From: Streptomyces sp. NBC_01351 | Lineage (GTDB): Bacteria; Actinomycetota; Actinomycetes; Streptomycetales; Streptomycetaceae | Reading direction: 5' to 3' | Length of the DNA stretch: 64,000 nt | Assembly (NCBI RefSeq): GCF_036237315.1 | Contig: NZ_CP108356.1 | Location: 6,391,501-6,455,500, forward strand | Notes under the pieces: model-generated | Seen by the model: the letters and a program-made list of their open reading frames with translations, nothing else | What the model was told of the DNA's origin: nothing | Databases searched by the model: none | Program-made: the position numbers and the translations under genes | Shown here: piece by piece, positions 8,824-16,555 of the stretch | How the letters are laid out: the number at the start of each line of letters is the position of its first letter | Position numbering within the stretch: position 1 is the first letter of the stretch

Positions 8824-8881
8824 CGGCTGGGTCGCTGACGTCTGACGCCTGACGCGAGGGCGCGCCAGGCACGGAGTCCCG

Positions 8882-9082
8882 CTACTGCGACGCGGAAACC
8901 TCCGCGCGGGAGGCCTCGGCCCACTCGGCGAGCAGGAACTCGTACGCGTCCGAGGGCCACTCGCCGTCCACCCGCGTCTCGACGAGGTGCCGAATCGCCT
9001 CGTTCGCCTCGGCGGCGGACGGGCGGGCGGGCCCCGCGGGGGTGAGTGACTCCTTCATGCGTTCAAGGCTACGGGCGGGCAC
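8882..9082 (-). CDS. Small conserved protein, function unknown
   Basis: 66 residues if begun at the GTG at 9082, chosen because a GGAGG sits 9 nt upstream; the internal ATG at 9058 has none. It reads 'VPARSLERMKESLTPAGPAR' followed by 'EANEAIRHLVETRVDGEWPS' and 'AYEFLLAEWAEA'. It is an acidic, helical protein without Cys, TM or signal. It ends 58 bp from the convergent PhoX gene. Confidence 0.6.
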   Translation of the reverse strand: MPARSLERMKESLTPAGPARPSAAEANEAIRHLVETRVDGEWPSDAYEFLLAEWAEASRAEVSASQ

Positions 9083-9160
9083 TGACAGCCACCTCCGAAT
9101 TCAGGGTGGAATCGATCACCCGGAACGGTCCTCGGTGGCTCCATGTGCCCGCCCACCTGC

Positions 9161-10426
9161 TCAGAGTGCCTGCGCGGCGGGCTTGACCATGCCGCGCACT
9201 GTGCGCGACTTCACAAACTCGCCCATGGCCGTCATCTCCCACTCGCCGGAGAACTGCTTGATCAGCTTCGCCATCATCACCCCGGTCTGCGGCTCGGCGC
9301 TGGTGAGGTCGAAGCGCACCAGCTCCTCGCCGGTCGCCGCGTCGATCAGGCGGCAGTAGGCCTTGGCGACATCGGTGAACTTCTGGCCCGAGAAGGAGTT
9401 GACCGTGAAGACCAGGCCCGTGGCGTCGGCGGGGATCCGGCCCAGGTCCACCACGATCACCTCGTCGTCGCCCGCGCCCTCGCCGGTGAGGTTGTCACCC
9501 GAATGCTTGATGGCCCCGCCCAGGATGGACAGCTTGCCGAAGTAGCAGCTGTCGATGTGGTTGCGCTGCGGGCCGTACGCGATGACGGAGGCGTCGAGGT
9601 CGATGTCCCGGCCGCGGAAGGCGGGCTCCCAGCCGAGGCCCATCTTGACCTGGGAGAGCAGCGGGCGGCCGCCCTTGACCAGGGAGACGGTCTGGTTCTT
9701 CTGGAGGCTGACCCGGCCCTTGTCCAGGTTGATCTTCCCGGTGCCCGGCGGGGCGGCCGCGGGGGCCGGCGCGGGCGGGGCGGGCGGCGCTGCCGGGGTG
9801 ACCGGCGTGGGTGTCGTGGCGCCGCCGAGCCAGGGGGAGGCCGGGTAGGCGCCGGCGGGCTGCGCCGGGGGAGTCGGCGGCGCGGGCGGGGCGACGGGCG
9901 GGGCGGCCGCGGCCGGAGCCGGCTCCTCTTCCACGGAGACCCCGAAGTCGGTCGCGATGCCGGCGAGGCCGTTCGCGTACCCCTGGCCGACCGCGCGCAC
10001 CTTCCACACACCGCCGCGCTGGTAGACCTCGACGACGACGAGCGCGGTCTCCGAGCCCAGCTGCGGCGGGGTGAAGGTGGAGATCACCGAGCCGCCGACC
10101 GCATCGCGCACGGTGGCGGTGGGCTCGATGCCCTGGAAGGTCTGACCGGCGGCGTCGGGGCTGGCCGTGACCACGATCCGCTCGATGCCCGGGGGGAGCG
10201 CGCCGGTGTCCACCGTGACGGAGTCGGGAGCCGTGCCGCCGCCGGAGCGGTAGCTGACACCGGGCCCGGTGGGCTGGTTGAAGAAGATGAAGTCGGCGTC
10301 GGAGCGCACCTTGCCGTCCGCAGTGAGGAGCAGGGCCGATACGTCGAGGCGCACCGGCGCGGCCACGTCCACCGTCACGCGGACGGTGTTGAGCGGCAGG
10401 TTGGAACCAGGGGTCATAGCGGTCAT
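9161..10426 (-). CDS. Double TerD-domain stress protein with Pro/Ala-rich linker
   Basis: 421 residues with two TerD-type domains (about 1-185 and 250-421), the Ca-binding beta-sandwich of the tellurite-resistance/stress family. Domain 1 shows 'SDADFIFFNQP' and 'VVVEVYQRGGVWKVRAVGQG'. Domain 2 starts 'INLDKGRVSLQKNQTVSLVK' and has 'LDASVIAYG', 'IKHSGDNLTGEGAGDDEVI' and 'FTVNSFSGQKFTDVAKAY'. The 60-residue linker is almost entirely P and A. The start is set at the ATG at 10426; a second ATG at 10417 is equally likely because neither has a clear ribosome-binding site. It probably acts in the cytoplasm in a membrane-associated stress complex. It stands alone, without terZABC neighbours. Confidence 0.9.
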   Translation of the reverse strand: MTAMTPGSNLPLNTVRVTVDVAAPVRLDVSALLLTADGKVRSDADFIFFNQPTGPGVSYRSGGGTAPDSVTVDTGALPPGIERIVVTASPDAAGQTFQGIEPTATVRDAVGGSVISTFTPPQLGSETALVVVEVYQRGGVWKVRAVGQGYANGLAGIATDFGVSVEEEPAPAAAAPPVAPPAPPTPPAQPAGAYPASPWLGGATTPTPVTPAAPPAPPAPAPAAAPPGTGKINLDKGRVSLQKNQTVSLVKGGRPLLSQVKMGLGWEPAFRGRDIDLDASVIAYGPQRNHIDSCYFGKLSILGGAIKHSGDNLTGEGAGDDEVIVVDLGRIPADATGLVFTVNSFSGQKFTDVAKAYCRLIDAATGEELVRFDLTSAEPQTGVMMAKLIKQFSGEWEMTAMGEFVKSRTVRGMVKPAAQAL

Positions 10427-10479
10427 GCCCGGAGAACGACCGGAGGTGCCGTGCCGTTCCCTTGCTCTCGCGCGATATT

Positions 10480-10701
10480 TCAGCGCCGGTTGCGGGGGTG
10501 GCCCCGCGCGACGCGCTCGTTGCCGAACTTGTACGAGCCGGTCCAGCGGGCCATCACGAGCTGCGCGTCGCCGGACTCCACCTCGGCCAGGAACTTCTCG
10601 GCCCGGCCCCCGCGCAGGGTGGCCGCGGCGCGACCCCGGTGGGTGATGACGACGGAGTCGTCCCTGTGGCGTTCGTACGTGAACCCGTGCGGCTTCGGCA
10701 T
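10480..10701 (-). CDS. Small conserved protein, function unknown
   Basis: 73 residues, 'MPKPHGFTYERHRDDSVVIT' through 'HRGRAAATLRGGRAEKFLAE' to a basic C-terminus 'ERVARGHPRNRR'. It is a soluble alpha/beta-like small protein with a basic tail that could contact nucleic acid; no motif is recognised. It lies 53 bp upstream of, and on the same strand as, the TerD gene, so co-transcription is possible. Confidence 0.6.
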   Translation of the reverse strand: MPKPHGFTYERHRDDSVVITHRGRAAATLRGGRAEKFLAEVESGDAQLVMARWTGSYKFGNERVARGHPRNRR

Positions 10702-10905
10702 ACCCGGAGCCTGCCCCGCGTGAGGCGGAGCGGGCAACGGGTTTACGGGCGGCCCGGCAGGGAGCCCGGCACGCACGGCGGGGCGCCGGGTCGGTCCGTG
10801 GCCCGGAGGCCTTCGCCGCGGGCGCGCGGGCGCCCGTGCCCGCGACCCGCAGCCCGGTCCCCGCGGCTTGCCGGCAGGGACCGGCAGGGACCGGCGGGCG
10901 CCCGC

Positions 10906-12456
10906 TCAGCCGCCCGTCACCCGCCGGGGCAGCCCCAGCGGGTTGGCCTCGCGGAGCTCCACCGGGAGGAGGGCGTCCGGGACGGACTGGTAGGCCACCG
11001 GACGGAGCCAGCGCTCGATCGCGGTCCCGCCGACCGAGGTGGAGTGGGAGGTCGCGGCCGGGTACGGGCCGCCGTGGTGCTGGGCGGGGGCCACCGCGAC
11101 CCCGGTCGGCCAGCCGTTGACCACGATCCGCCCCGCCAGGCCCGTGACCTGCTCGATCAGCTCCGCGGCCGGGCCCGGCGCGCCCTCGGTCTCGGCGGCC
11201 GACAACTGGAGGGTGGCGCTCAGGTTCCCGGGGAGCAGCCCGAGCACCGCGGCCGCCTCGCGCTGGTCGGCGTACCGTACGACCACGGTGATGGGGCCGA
11301 AGCACTCCTCCAGCAGGACCTCGTAGGACCCGCCCTCGGTCAGCTCGGTGCCCTCGGCGTCCTGCGTCAGTAGCCGCGCCGGCACGGTCAGATATCCCGC
11401 CCCGACGGTGTGCTCCCCGCCCGAGCCCGGGGTGACCGGCGCGTCGACCCCGGACAGCGCGGCCCGCTCGCGCACCCCCGCGATGAAGTTCTCCCGCATC
11501 CGGTGGTCGAGCAGCACCCCCGGCTCGGTCTCCCCGAGCGCCTTGGTCAGCGCCCCGGTGAGCCGGTCGCCGTCCGCGCCCTCGGGAACCAGCACCAGGC
11601 CGGGCTTCACGCAGAACTGGCCGACCCCGAGGGTGACCGATCCCGCGAGCCCGCCGCCGATCTCCTCGGCGCGCTCGGCGGCCGCCGCCGGAGTGACCAC
11701 GACGGGGTTGAGGGAGCCGAGCTCGCCGTGGAAGGGGATCGGCACGGGCCGCGCGGCGGCCGCGTCGAACAGGGCCCGCCCGCCCCGGATGGAGCCGGTG
11801 AACCCGGCGGCCGCCACCAGCGGGTGGCGGATCAGGGCCAGTCCGGCGTCGAAGCCGTGGACCACGCTCACCACATCGGCCGGCAGCCCGGATTCGACCG
11901 CCGCCCGGCGCAGCAGCGAGGCGCACAGCTCGGAGGTGGCGGGGTGGTCGGGGTGCGCCTTGACGACCACCGGGCAGCCGGCGGCCAGGGCGCTCGCGGT
12001 GTCCCCGCCCGGGACGGAGAAGGCCAGCGGGAAGTTGGAGGCGGCGTACACCGCGACCACGCCGAGCGGCACCTTGTAGCGGCGCAGTTCGGGGCGCGGC
12101 GGGCTGAGGGAGGGGTCGGCGCGGTCGATGCGGATGTCGAGGTACGCCCCCTCGTCCACGGCGTCGGCGAAGGCGCGCAGCTGGCCGGTGGTGCGGGCGA
12201 GCTCGCCGGTGAGCCGGCCGGGGCCGAGCGCGGTCTCGGCGTCGGCGGCCTCGATGACGTGGGCGGCGGCCCCGTCGAGCAGCGCGGCGGCGGCGCGCAG
12301 GAACGCGGCGCGGGCGGTGGCGTCGGCGAGCGCACCGCGGGCGGCATGGGCGGACCGTACCGCTTCGTCCACCTCCTGGGACGTGGCCTCCACCGCAACC
12401 TGCTCGCGCTGCTTCCCGGTGCGGGGGTCCACACTCCAGACTGGTGTCGTTGTCAT
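10906..12456 (-). CDS. NADP-dependent aldehyde dehydrogenase (2-oxoglutarate semialdehyde type)
   Basis: A 516-residue enzyme of the ALDH superfamily that probably oxidises 2-ketoglutaric semialdehyde to 2-oxoglutarate at the end of hydroxyproline, pentose or aldarate catabolism. Visible are 'ASNFPLAFSVPGGDTASALA', 'AGCPVVVKAHPDHP' (cofactor region), 'GFTGSIRGGRALFDAAAARP', 'PFHGELGSLNPVVV' (general base E) and 'GQFCVKPGLVLV' with the catalytic Cys. The short 'FC' context matches the KGSADH subgroup. The ATG at 12456 has a GGAGG. Expression is probably set by the divergent IclR protein and the palindrome between them. No other pathway gene is adjacent, so the substrate is inferred from subgroup only. 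Confidence 0.85.
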   Translation of the reverse strand: MTTTPVWSVDPRTGKQREQVAVEATSQEVDEAVRSAHAARGALADATARAAFLRAAAALLDGAAAHVIEAADAETALGPGRLTGELARTTGQLRAFADAVDEGAYLDIRIDRADPSLSPPRPELRRYKVPLGVVAVYAASNFPLAFSVPGGDTASALAAGCPVVVKAHPDHPATSELCASLLRRAAVESGLPADVVSVVHGFDAGLALIRHPLVAAAGFTGSIRGGRALFDAAAARPVPIPFHGELGSLNPVVVTPAAAAERAEEIGGGLAGSVTLGVGQFCVKPGLVLVPEGADGDRLTGALTKALGETEPGVLLDHRMRENFIAGVRERAALSGVDAPVTPGSGGEHTVGAGYLTVPARLLTQDAEGTELTEGGSYEVLLEECFGPITVVVRYADQREAAAVLGLLPGNLSATLQLSAAETEGAPGPAAELIEQVTGLAGRIVVNGWPTGVAVAPAQHHGGPYPAATSHSTSVGGTAIERWLRPVAYQSVPDALLPVELREANPLGLPRRVTGG

Positions 12457-12476
12457 GGCCCGCTGCCTCCTGGATC

Positions 12477-12499
12477 GTTCAGTATTCTGAACGCCGTTC
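12477..12499. promoter_or_regulatory. Candidate IclR operator
   Basis: GTTCAG-TATT-CTGAAC (12477-12492) is a 6-bp inverted repeat. Its right arm also pairs with GTTC at 12496-12499 (GAAC-GCC-GTTC). It lies 20 bp before the aldehyde dehydrogenase start in the gap shared with the IclR gene. The symmetry is seen; the binding protein is inferred. Confidence 0.6.
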
Positions 12500-12613
12500 C
12501 GGTGGATGAATGATCACATCTGCTGCGGACTCTATTTCCGCGTCCTGCTCGTGACAAGAGGCGACCAGCCGCGAGCAGGCGCGACCAGAGGCGACAAGAG
12601 GGGAAGCGCGCCC

Positions 12614-13396
12614 ATGACGACGACCGAGGCGGGGCCCCCGGCCCAGGCGGCGGCGGTCAAATCGGCGGTCCGGACCGTGCTGCTCCTGGAGCACTTCGCG
12701 GCCCGGCCCGGACTGCACAGCCTGGCCGACATCCAGAACGACCTCTCCCTGCCCAAGTCCAGCCTCTACATGCTGCTGCGCACCCTGGTGAACCTGGGAT
12801 GGGTGGAGACGGACGCCACGGGCACGCGGTACGGCATCGGCGTACGGGCCCTGCTCGTCGGCAGTTCGTACATCGACGGCGACGAGGTCGTCGCCGCCGC
12901 CCGGCCCACCCTGGACCGGCTCTCCGACGACACGACGGAGACCATCCACCTGGCCCGGATGGACGGGACGAGCGTGGTGTACCTGGCCACCCGCCAGTCC
13001 CAGCACTACCTGCGGCCCTTCACCCGGGTCGGTCGGCGGCTGCCCGTGCACTCGACGGCGCTCGGCAAGGCGCTGCTGGCCACGCACACGGACGAAGAGG
13101 TACGAGGACTGCTGCCGCGGCGGCTGGAAGCGGTCACCGAACACACGGTCACCGACCGGGAGCAGCTCATCGAGGAGCTGGCGCTGGTCCGGGAGCAGGG
13201 GTACGCGCTGGACCGGGAGGAGAACACGCTCGGGCTGCGCTGCTTCGGGGTGGCGATTCCGTACCGGACCCCGGCACGGGACGCGGTGAGCTGCTCGGTG
13301 CCGGTGGCCCGGCTGACGCCGGGGCACGAGCAGGCCATCAAGGCGGCGCTGTTCGAGGCGCGGGACCGGCTGTCGGTGGCGACGCGGCGCATGTGA
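12614..13396 (+). CDS. IclR-family transcriptional regulator
   Basis: A 260-residue regulator. The N-terminal winged helix contains 'SAVRTVLLLEHFAARPGLHS' and the recognition helix 'LPKSSLYMLLRTLVNLGWVE'. The C-terminal effector domain has 'VYLATRQSQHYLRPFTRVGR', 'LPVHSTALGKALLA', 'DREENTLGLRCFGVAIPY' and 'SCSVPVARLTPGHE', all typical of IclR. The ATG at 12614 follows a gaggggaag site. It is divergent from the aldehyde dehydrogenase and probably represses it until a sugar-acid or keto-acid ligand binds. Short GCGACCAG/GACAAGAGG direct repeats in its leader (12552-12603) may be incidental. Confidence 0.92.
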   Translation: MTTTEAGPPAQAAAVKSAVRTVLLLEHFAARPGLHSLADIQNDLSLPKSSLYMLLRTLVNLGWVETDATGTRYGIGVRALLVGSSYIDGDEVVAAARPTLDRLSDDTTETIHLARMDGTSVVYLATRQSQHYLRPFTRVGRRLPVHSTALGKALLATHTDEEVRGLLPRRLEAVTEHTVTDREQLIEELALVREQGYALDREENTLGLRCFGVAIPYRTPARDAVSCSVPVARLTPGHEQAIKAALFEARDRLSVATRRM

Positions 13397-13489
13397 GGCG
13401 GTGGACGGCGAGGTTCCTCCCCCGCCCGGGGGAGGAGGTTCCCCTTGGAGGGGGAGGTGGCGGGGCGGCGCGCGCGGGACCGTTGGGTC

Positions 13490-14506
13490 ATGACCGAACG
13501 AGCCGTTCACACGATGCGCACACCGAACCCGGAGCGTGCGGAGCACGCACTGCGGCCGGTACGGCACGCCCCCGGGCAGGGGGCGTGGCGGCGGGCCCTG
13601 ACGGTGGCGGCGCCGGCCGCCACGGTTCCCTACCTCGCCCTCAAGACGGCCTGGCTGGCCGGGAGCCGGATCGGCATACCGGACGGCAGCGTGCTGCTGG
13701 ACCCGGATCCGTTCCTCATCGCGGCGAACGCCGTGACGGTGGCCATGGACGCCTGCGTGATCCTGCTCGTGCTGGTCCTCACCAGACCTTGGGGGCTGCG
13801 GGTGCCCGCCTGGCTGCTGACCGTCCCGGTGTTCGTGGCGACCGGGCTGCTGGCCCCGATCGTCACCGGCTTCCCGGGCCAACTCCTCGTACGGCTGCTC
13901 GGCTTCGGGGAGGGCACCGCCGCGAAGGCGGTCCGCGAGCCGTTCCTGGACCCCTGGGTGTTCAACGTCGTCTACACCGGGTTCGCGATCCAAGGACTCG
14001 CCCTGGCCGGGCTGTTCGTGCCCTATGCGCGGGAGCGCTGGGGCCGGCGGTGGCAGGGCGTGCCGGGGCCCCGGCTGCCGTCGTCCACGGGGGTGGTGGC
14101 GGCAGCCGCGGCAGCGGCCGGTCTGGCGGTGGCGGCGGTGTACGTCTACTGGGCCCTGGGGGGTGCGGCCGGCCTGGGATCCGAGCGGGCGGCAGCCCAC
14201 TCGGCGGACACCGCCGTGGTGTCCTTCGTCCACGGGATGTGCGCGCTCGCCGCCGGGGCGGGGGCACTGATCCTGGCCCGCGGCGGGGCGCTCCGGGCGC
14301 GGTGGCCGCTCGGCCTCGCCTGGATCGGTGCGGGTGCGGCCCTGAGCTGGGGGACCTGGATGCTCGTCGTGTCGGCGGGGCCGCAGCTGGACGGCGGCGA
14401 AGGGCCCCCGGCGGCAGCCCTGTTGGCCTACGCTGGCCAGATGATCACCGGATCGCTCGCCGCCACCGTCCTCGCCCGGTTCCTCATATCGCGTCGCGAG
14501 GGGTGA
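13490..14506 (+). CDS. Multi-pass membrane protein coupled to a two-component system
   Basis: About 338 residues with some eight hydrophobic segments, for example 'AANAVTVAMDACVILLVLVL', 'VPAWLLTVPVFVATGLLAPI', 'NVVYTGFAIQGLALAGLFV' and 'LAYAGQMITGSLAATVLARF'. The start is placed at the ATG at 13490; a TTG at 13445 or ATG at 13514 are alternatives. Its TGA overlaps the ATG of the following histidine kinase by one base, implying translational coupling. It may be the sensing partner or the target of that kinase. No transporter signature was recognised. Confidence 0.7.
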   Translation: MTERAVHTMRTPNPERAEHALRPVRHAPGQGAWRRALTVAAPAATVPYLALKTAWLAGSRIGIPDGSVLLDPDPFLIAANAVTVAMDACVILLVLVLTRPWGLRVPAWLLTVPVFVATGLLAPIVTGFPGQLLVRLLGFGEGTAAKAVREPFLDPWVFNVVYTGFAIQGLALAGLFVPYARERWGRRWQGVPGPRLPSSTGVVAAAAAAAGLAVAAVYVYWALGGAAGLGSERAAAHSADTAVVSFVHGMCALAAGAGALILARGGALRARWPLGLAWIGAGAALSWGTWMLVVSAGPQLDGGEGPPAAALLAYAGQMITGSLAATVLARFLISRREG

Positions 14507-15822
14507 TGCGTGCGGCCCTGGGCGGGTTGCTGGGGGCGCGGGCCCGGCTGCGCTGGGTGCACCTGATACTCGGCGGGGCCCTGCTGATGCCGTACTTCTT
14601 CCTCACCCAGGTGGGCGTCGGCATGGTGGCCGGCGGGGTCAACGCCCTCAACTCCTTCCCACTGGCCCTCGCCGCCTACGCGGCCGCCCTGCCGCTCGCC
14701 GCGGCCACCGCCGCCTTCGGGCCGGTGCGGCCGCTGTCGGTGACGGCCGTCCGGGCCCTGTGCGAGGTGCCGGGGGACCGGCTGGCCGAGGGGCCGGCGA
14801 GGTCCTGGGCCGCCCGGGGGCGGACCTCCGCCTGGTGGACCCTGCACCTCGGGGTCGGCGCCCTGGTCAGCGGGCTCACGCTCGCGGTGCCGCCCATGGG
14901 GGTCGTGCTGATCGCGCTCCCGTTCGCGAGCGGGCTGCAGGAGACCGGGCTGGGGCTCGGCTGGTTCTCCACCGACGCCCAGCCGTACGTGGCACCGCTG
15001 CTCGGGATCGGCCTGCTGGCGGGGCTGACGCTCTGCGCCGCCGGAGCCGGGGCGCTGCTGGCCCGGCTGGCGGCCGTACTGCTCGGGCCGACCGCGGCGG
15101 ACCGGCTGGCGGCGGCCGAGGAGCGGGCCGCGGACCTGGCCGTGCGCAACCGGCTGGCCCGGGAGCTGCACGACGCGGTCGGGCACGCACTGAGCGCCGT
15201 CACCCTCCAGGCGGTCGCCGCCCGGCGGGTGCTGGAGCGGGACCCGGAGTTCGTGCGGGAGGCGCTGGCCGCCATCGAGGACACCACCCGGCGGACGGTG
15301 GGGGAGCTGGACGCCGTACTGGGCCTGCTGCGCGACGGGGACCCGGCCCGGCCGGACGCCGCACCCGCACCGACCCTGGCCGCCGACCTCGACGGGCTGC
15401 TGGCCCGCACCCGGGCGGCCGGCGCCACCGTCACCGCCCACCAGGATCCGGGGCCCGCCGGGAACTGGGCGCAGCTCCCGGCGATCGCCTCCCGCGAGGC
15501 GTACCGGATCGTCCAGGAGGGCCTCAGCAACGCACTGCGGCACGGCGCGGGCCCGGTGGAACTGCGGATCCGCGAACAGCACGTGTCCCGCGTACAGGAG
15601 GGGCAGCGCCCCCGGCCGGAAGTCGTACTTCGTGAACTGGAGATCACCATGACCAATCCGCCCGCCCCGCCGGACGAGCGGGAGCCCCGTACCACCGGAG
15701 GCCGGGGGCTGCGCGGCGCAGCCGAACGGGCCGCGCTGCTCGGCGGCAGCATCGAGGCGGGCCCGCACGAGGGCCGGTGGCGGCTGCGGGCCGTCCTGCC
15801 GTTGGGGGAGGGCGCCCGATGA
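14506..15822 (+). CDS. NarL-type sensor histidine kinase
   Basis: 438 residues. The N-terminal half has about five to six TM helices with almost no extracytoplasmic domain, suggesting an intramembrane or partner-dependent signal. A HisKA_3 dimerisation region follows with 'RNRLARELHDAVGHALSAVT', phospho-acceptor His near residue 222. A short HATPase domain carries the N box 'YRIVQEGLSNALRHG' and the G box 'GGRGLRGAAERAALLGG'. The ATPase domain has an insertion between N and G boxes ('REQHVSRVQEGQRPRPE'). The start overlaps the upstream membrane-protein stop and the end overlaps the regulator start (ATGA), so the three form one unit. Confidence 0.92.
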   Translation: MRAALGGLLGARARLRWVHLILGGALLMPYFFLTQVGVGMVAGGVNALNSFPLALAAYAAALPLAAATAAFGPVRPLSVTAVRALCEVPGDRLAEGPARSWAARGRTSAWWTLHLGVGALVSGLTLAVPPMGVVLIALPFASGLQETGLGLGWFSTDAQPYVAPLLGIGLLAGLTLCAAGAGALLARLAAVLLGPTAADRLAAAEERAADLAVRNRLARELHDAVGHALSAVTLQAVAARRVLERDPEFVREALAAIEDTTRRTVGELDAVLGLLRDGDPARPDAAPAPTLAADLDGLLARTRAAGATVTAHQDPGPAGNWAQLPAIASREAYRIVQEGLSNALRHGAGPVELRIREQHVSRVQEGQRPRPEVVLRELEITMTNPPAPPDEREPRTTGGRGLRGAAERAALLGGSIEAGPHEGRWRLRAVLPLGEGAR

Positions 15823-16493
15823 CCGCGCCGAGCCGGCCCCCGCTGCGCATCGTGCTCTGCGACGACGAGCGGATGGTCCGCACCGCCCTGCGCGTCATCC
15901 TCGAAGCCGAGCCCGACCTGGAGGTGGTCGGCGAGGCGGCCACCGGGGCCGAGGCCGTCCCGCTGGTCCGGTCGCTGGCACCCGACGTGGTGCTGATGGA
16001 CGTCCGGATGCCCGAGATAGACGGCATCCGGGCCACCGAGACGATCCTCGCCACCATGCCCGATCCGCCCCGGATCGTGGTCGTCACCACCTTCGAGAAC
16101 GACGCCTACGTCTACGACGCGCTGCGGGCGGGGGCCTCCGGTTTCCTCCTCAAGCGTGCCGATCCCGACGAGCTGGTCGGCGCGGTCCGGCTCGTGGCCC
16201 GCGGCGACTCGCTGCTCTTCCCCGCCGCGGTCCGTTCCCTCGCCGCGGCCCACACGGCCGGGGCTCCGGCCGGCACCGCGCCCTGGGTGTCCCGGCTCAC
16301 CGACCGGGAGGCCGACGTACTGCGCCTGATGGCCACCGGACTGTCCAACCACGAGATGAGCGAACGCCTCGGGGTCGGCCCTCAGACGGTCAAGACCCAC
16401 GTGGCGGCGGTCCTCACCAAGACGGGCTCCCGTGACCGCACACAGGCGGTCATCGCGGCCTACGAGGGGGGCTTCATCATGAAGAAAAGCTGA
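15819..16493 (+). CDS. NarL/LuxR-family response regulator
   Basis: 224 residues. The receiver domain has 'IVLCDDERMVRTALRVILEA' (acidic pocket), phospho-acceptor Asp at about residue 61 in 'VVLMDVRMPEIDGI', 'VVVTTFEND' (T switch) and 'GFLLKRADPDEL' (conserved K). The C-terminal LuxR HTH reads 'LTDREADVLRLMATGLSNHE' then 'VGPQTVKTHVAAVLTKTG'. It is translationally coupled to the kinase. Its targets are unknown; the transpeptidase gene 62 bp downstream on the same strand is the obvious first candidate. Confidence 0.93.
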   Translation: MTAPSRPPLRIVLCDDERMVRTALRVILEAEPDLEVVGEAATGAEAVPLVRSLAPDVVLMDVRMPEIDGIRATETILATMPDPPRIVVVTTFENDAYVYDALRAGASGFLLKRADPDELVGAVRLVARGDSLLFPAAVRSLAAAHTAGAPAGTAPWVSRLTDREADVLRLMATGLSNHEMSERLGVGPQTVKTHVAAVLTKTGSRDRTQAVIAAYEGGFIMKKS

Positions 16494-16555
16494 GAACCCG
16501 GCCACAATCGGGGCAGAGCGGAACGGCTCGGGCGGTCGGGACGTCCTTCTGGGGG

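Noticed and set aside
9161..11926. 921-codon version of the TerD protein
   Set aside because: The added N-terminus is antisense or out of frame to the aldehyde dehydrogenase and the 73-residue gene; TerD homology begins at about 10426.
12552..12603. Short GCGACCAG / GACAAGAGG direct repeats as a possible regulatory array
   Set aside because: Units are imperfect and irregularly spaced, and are explained by local low complexity before the IclR start.
12799..15822. A 1007-codon plus-strand frame
   Set aside because: Only its last 438 codons (from 14506) are the histidine kinase; the upstream part is an alternative frame of the IclR and membrane-protein genes.
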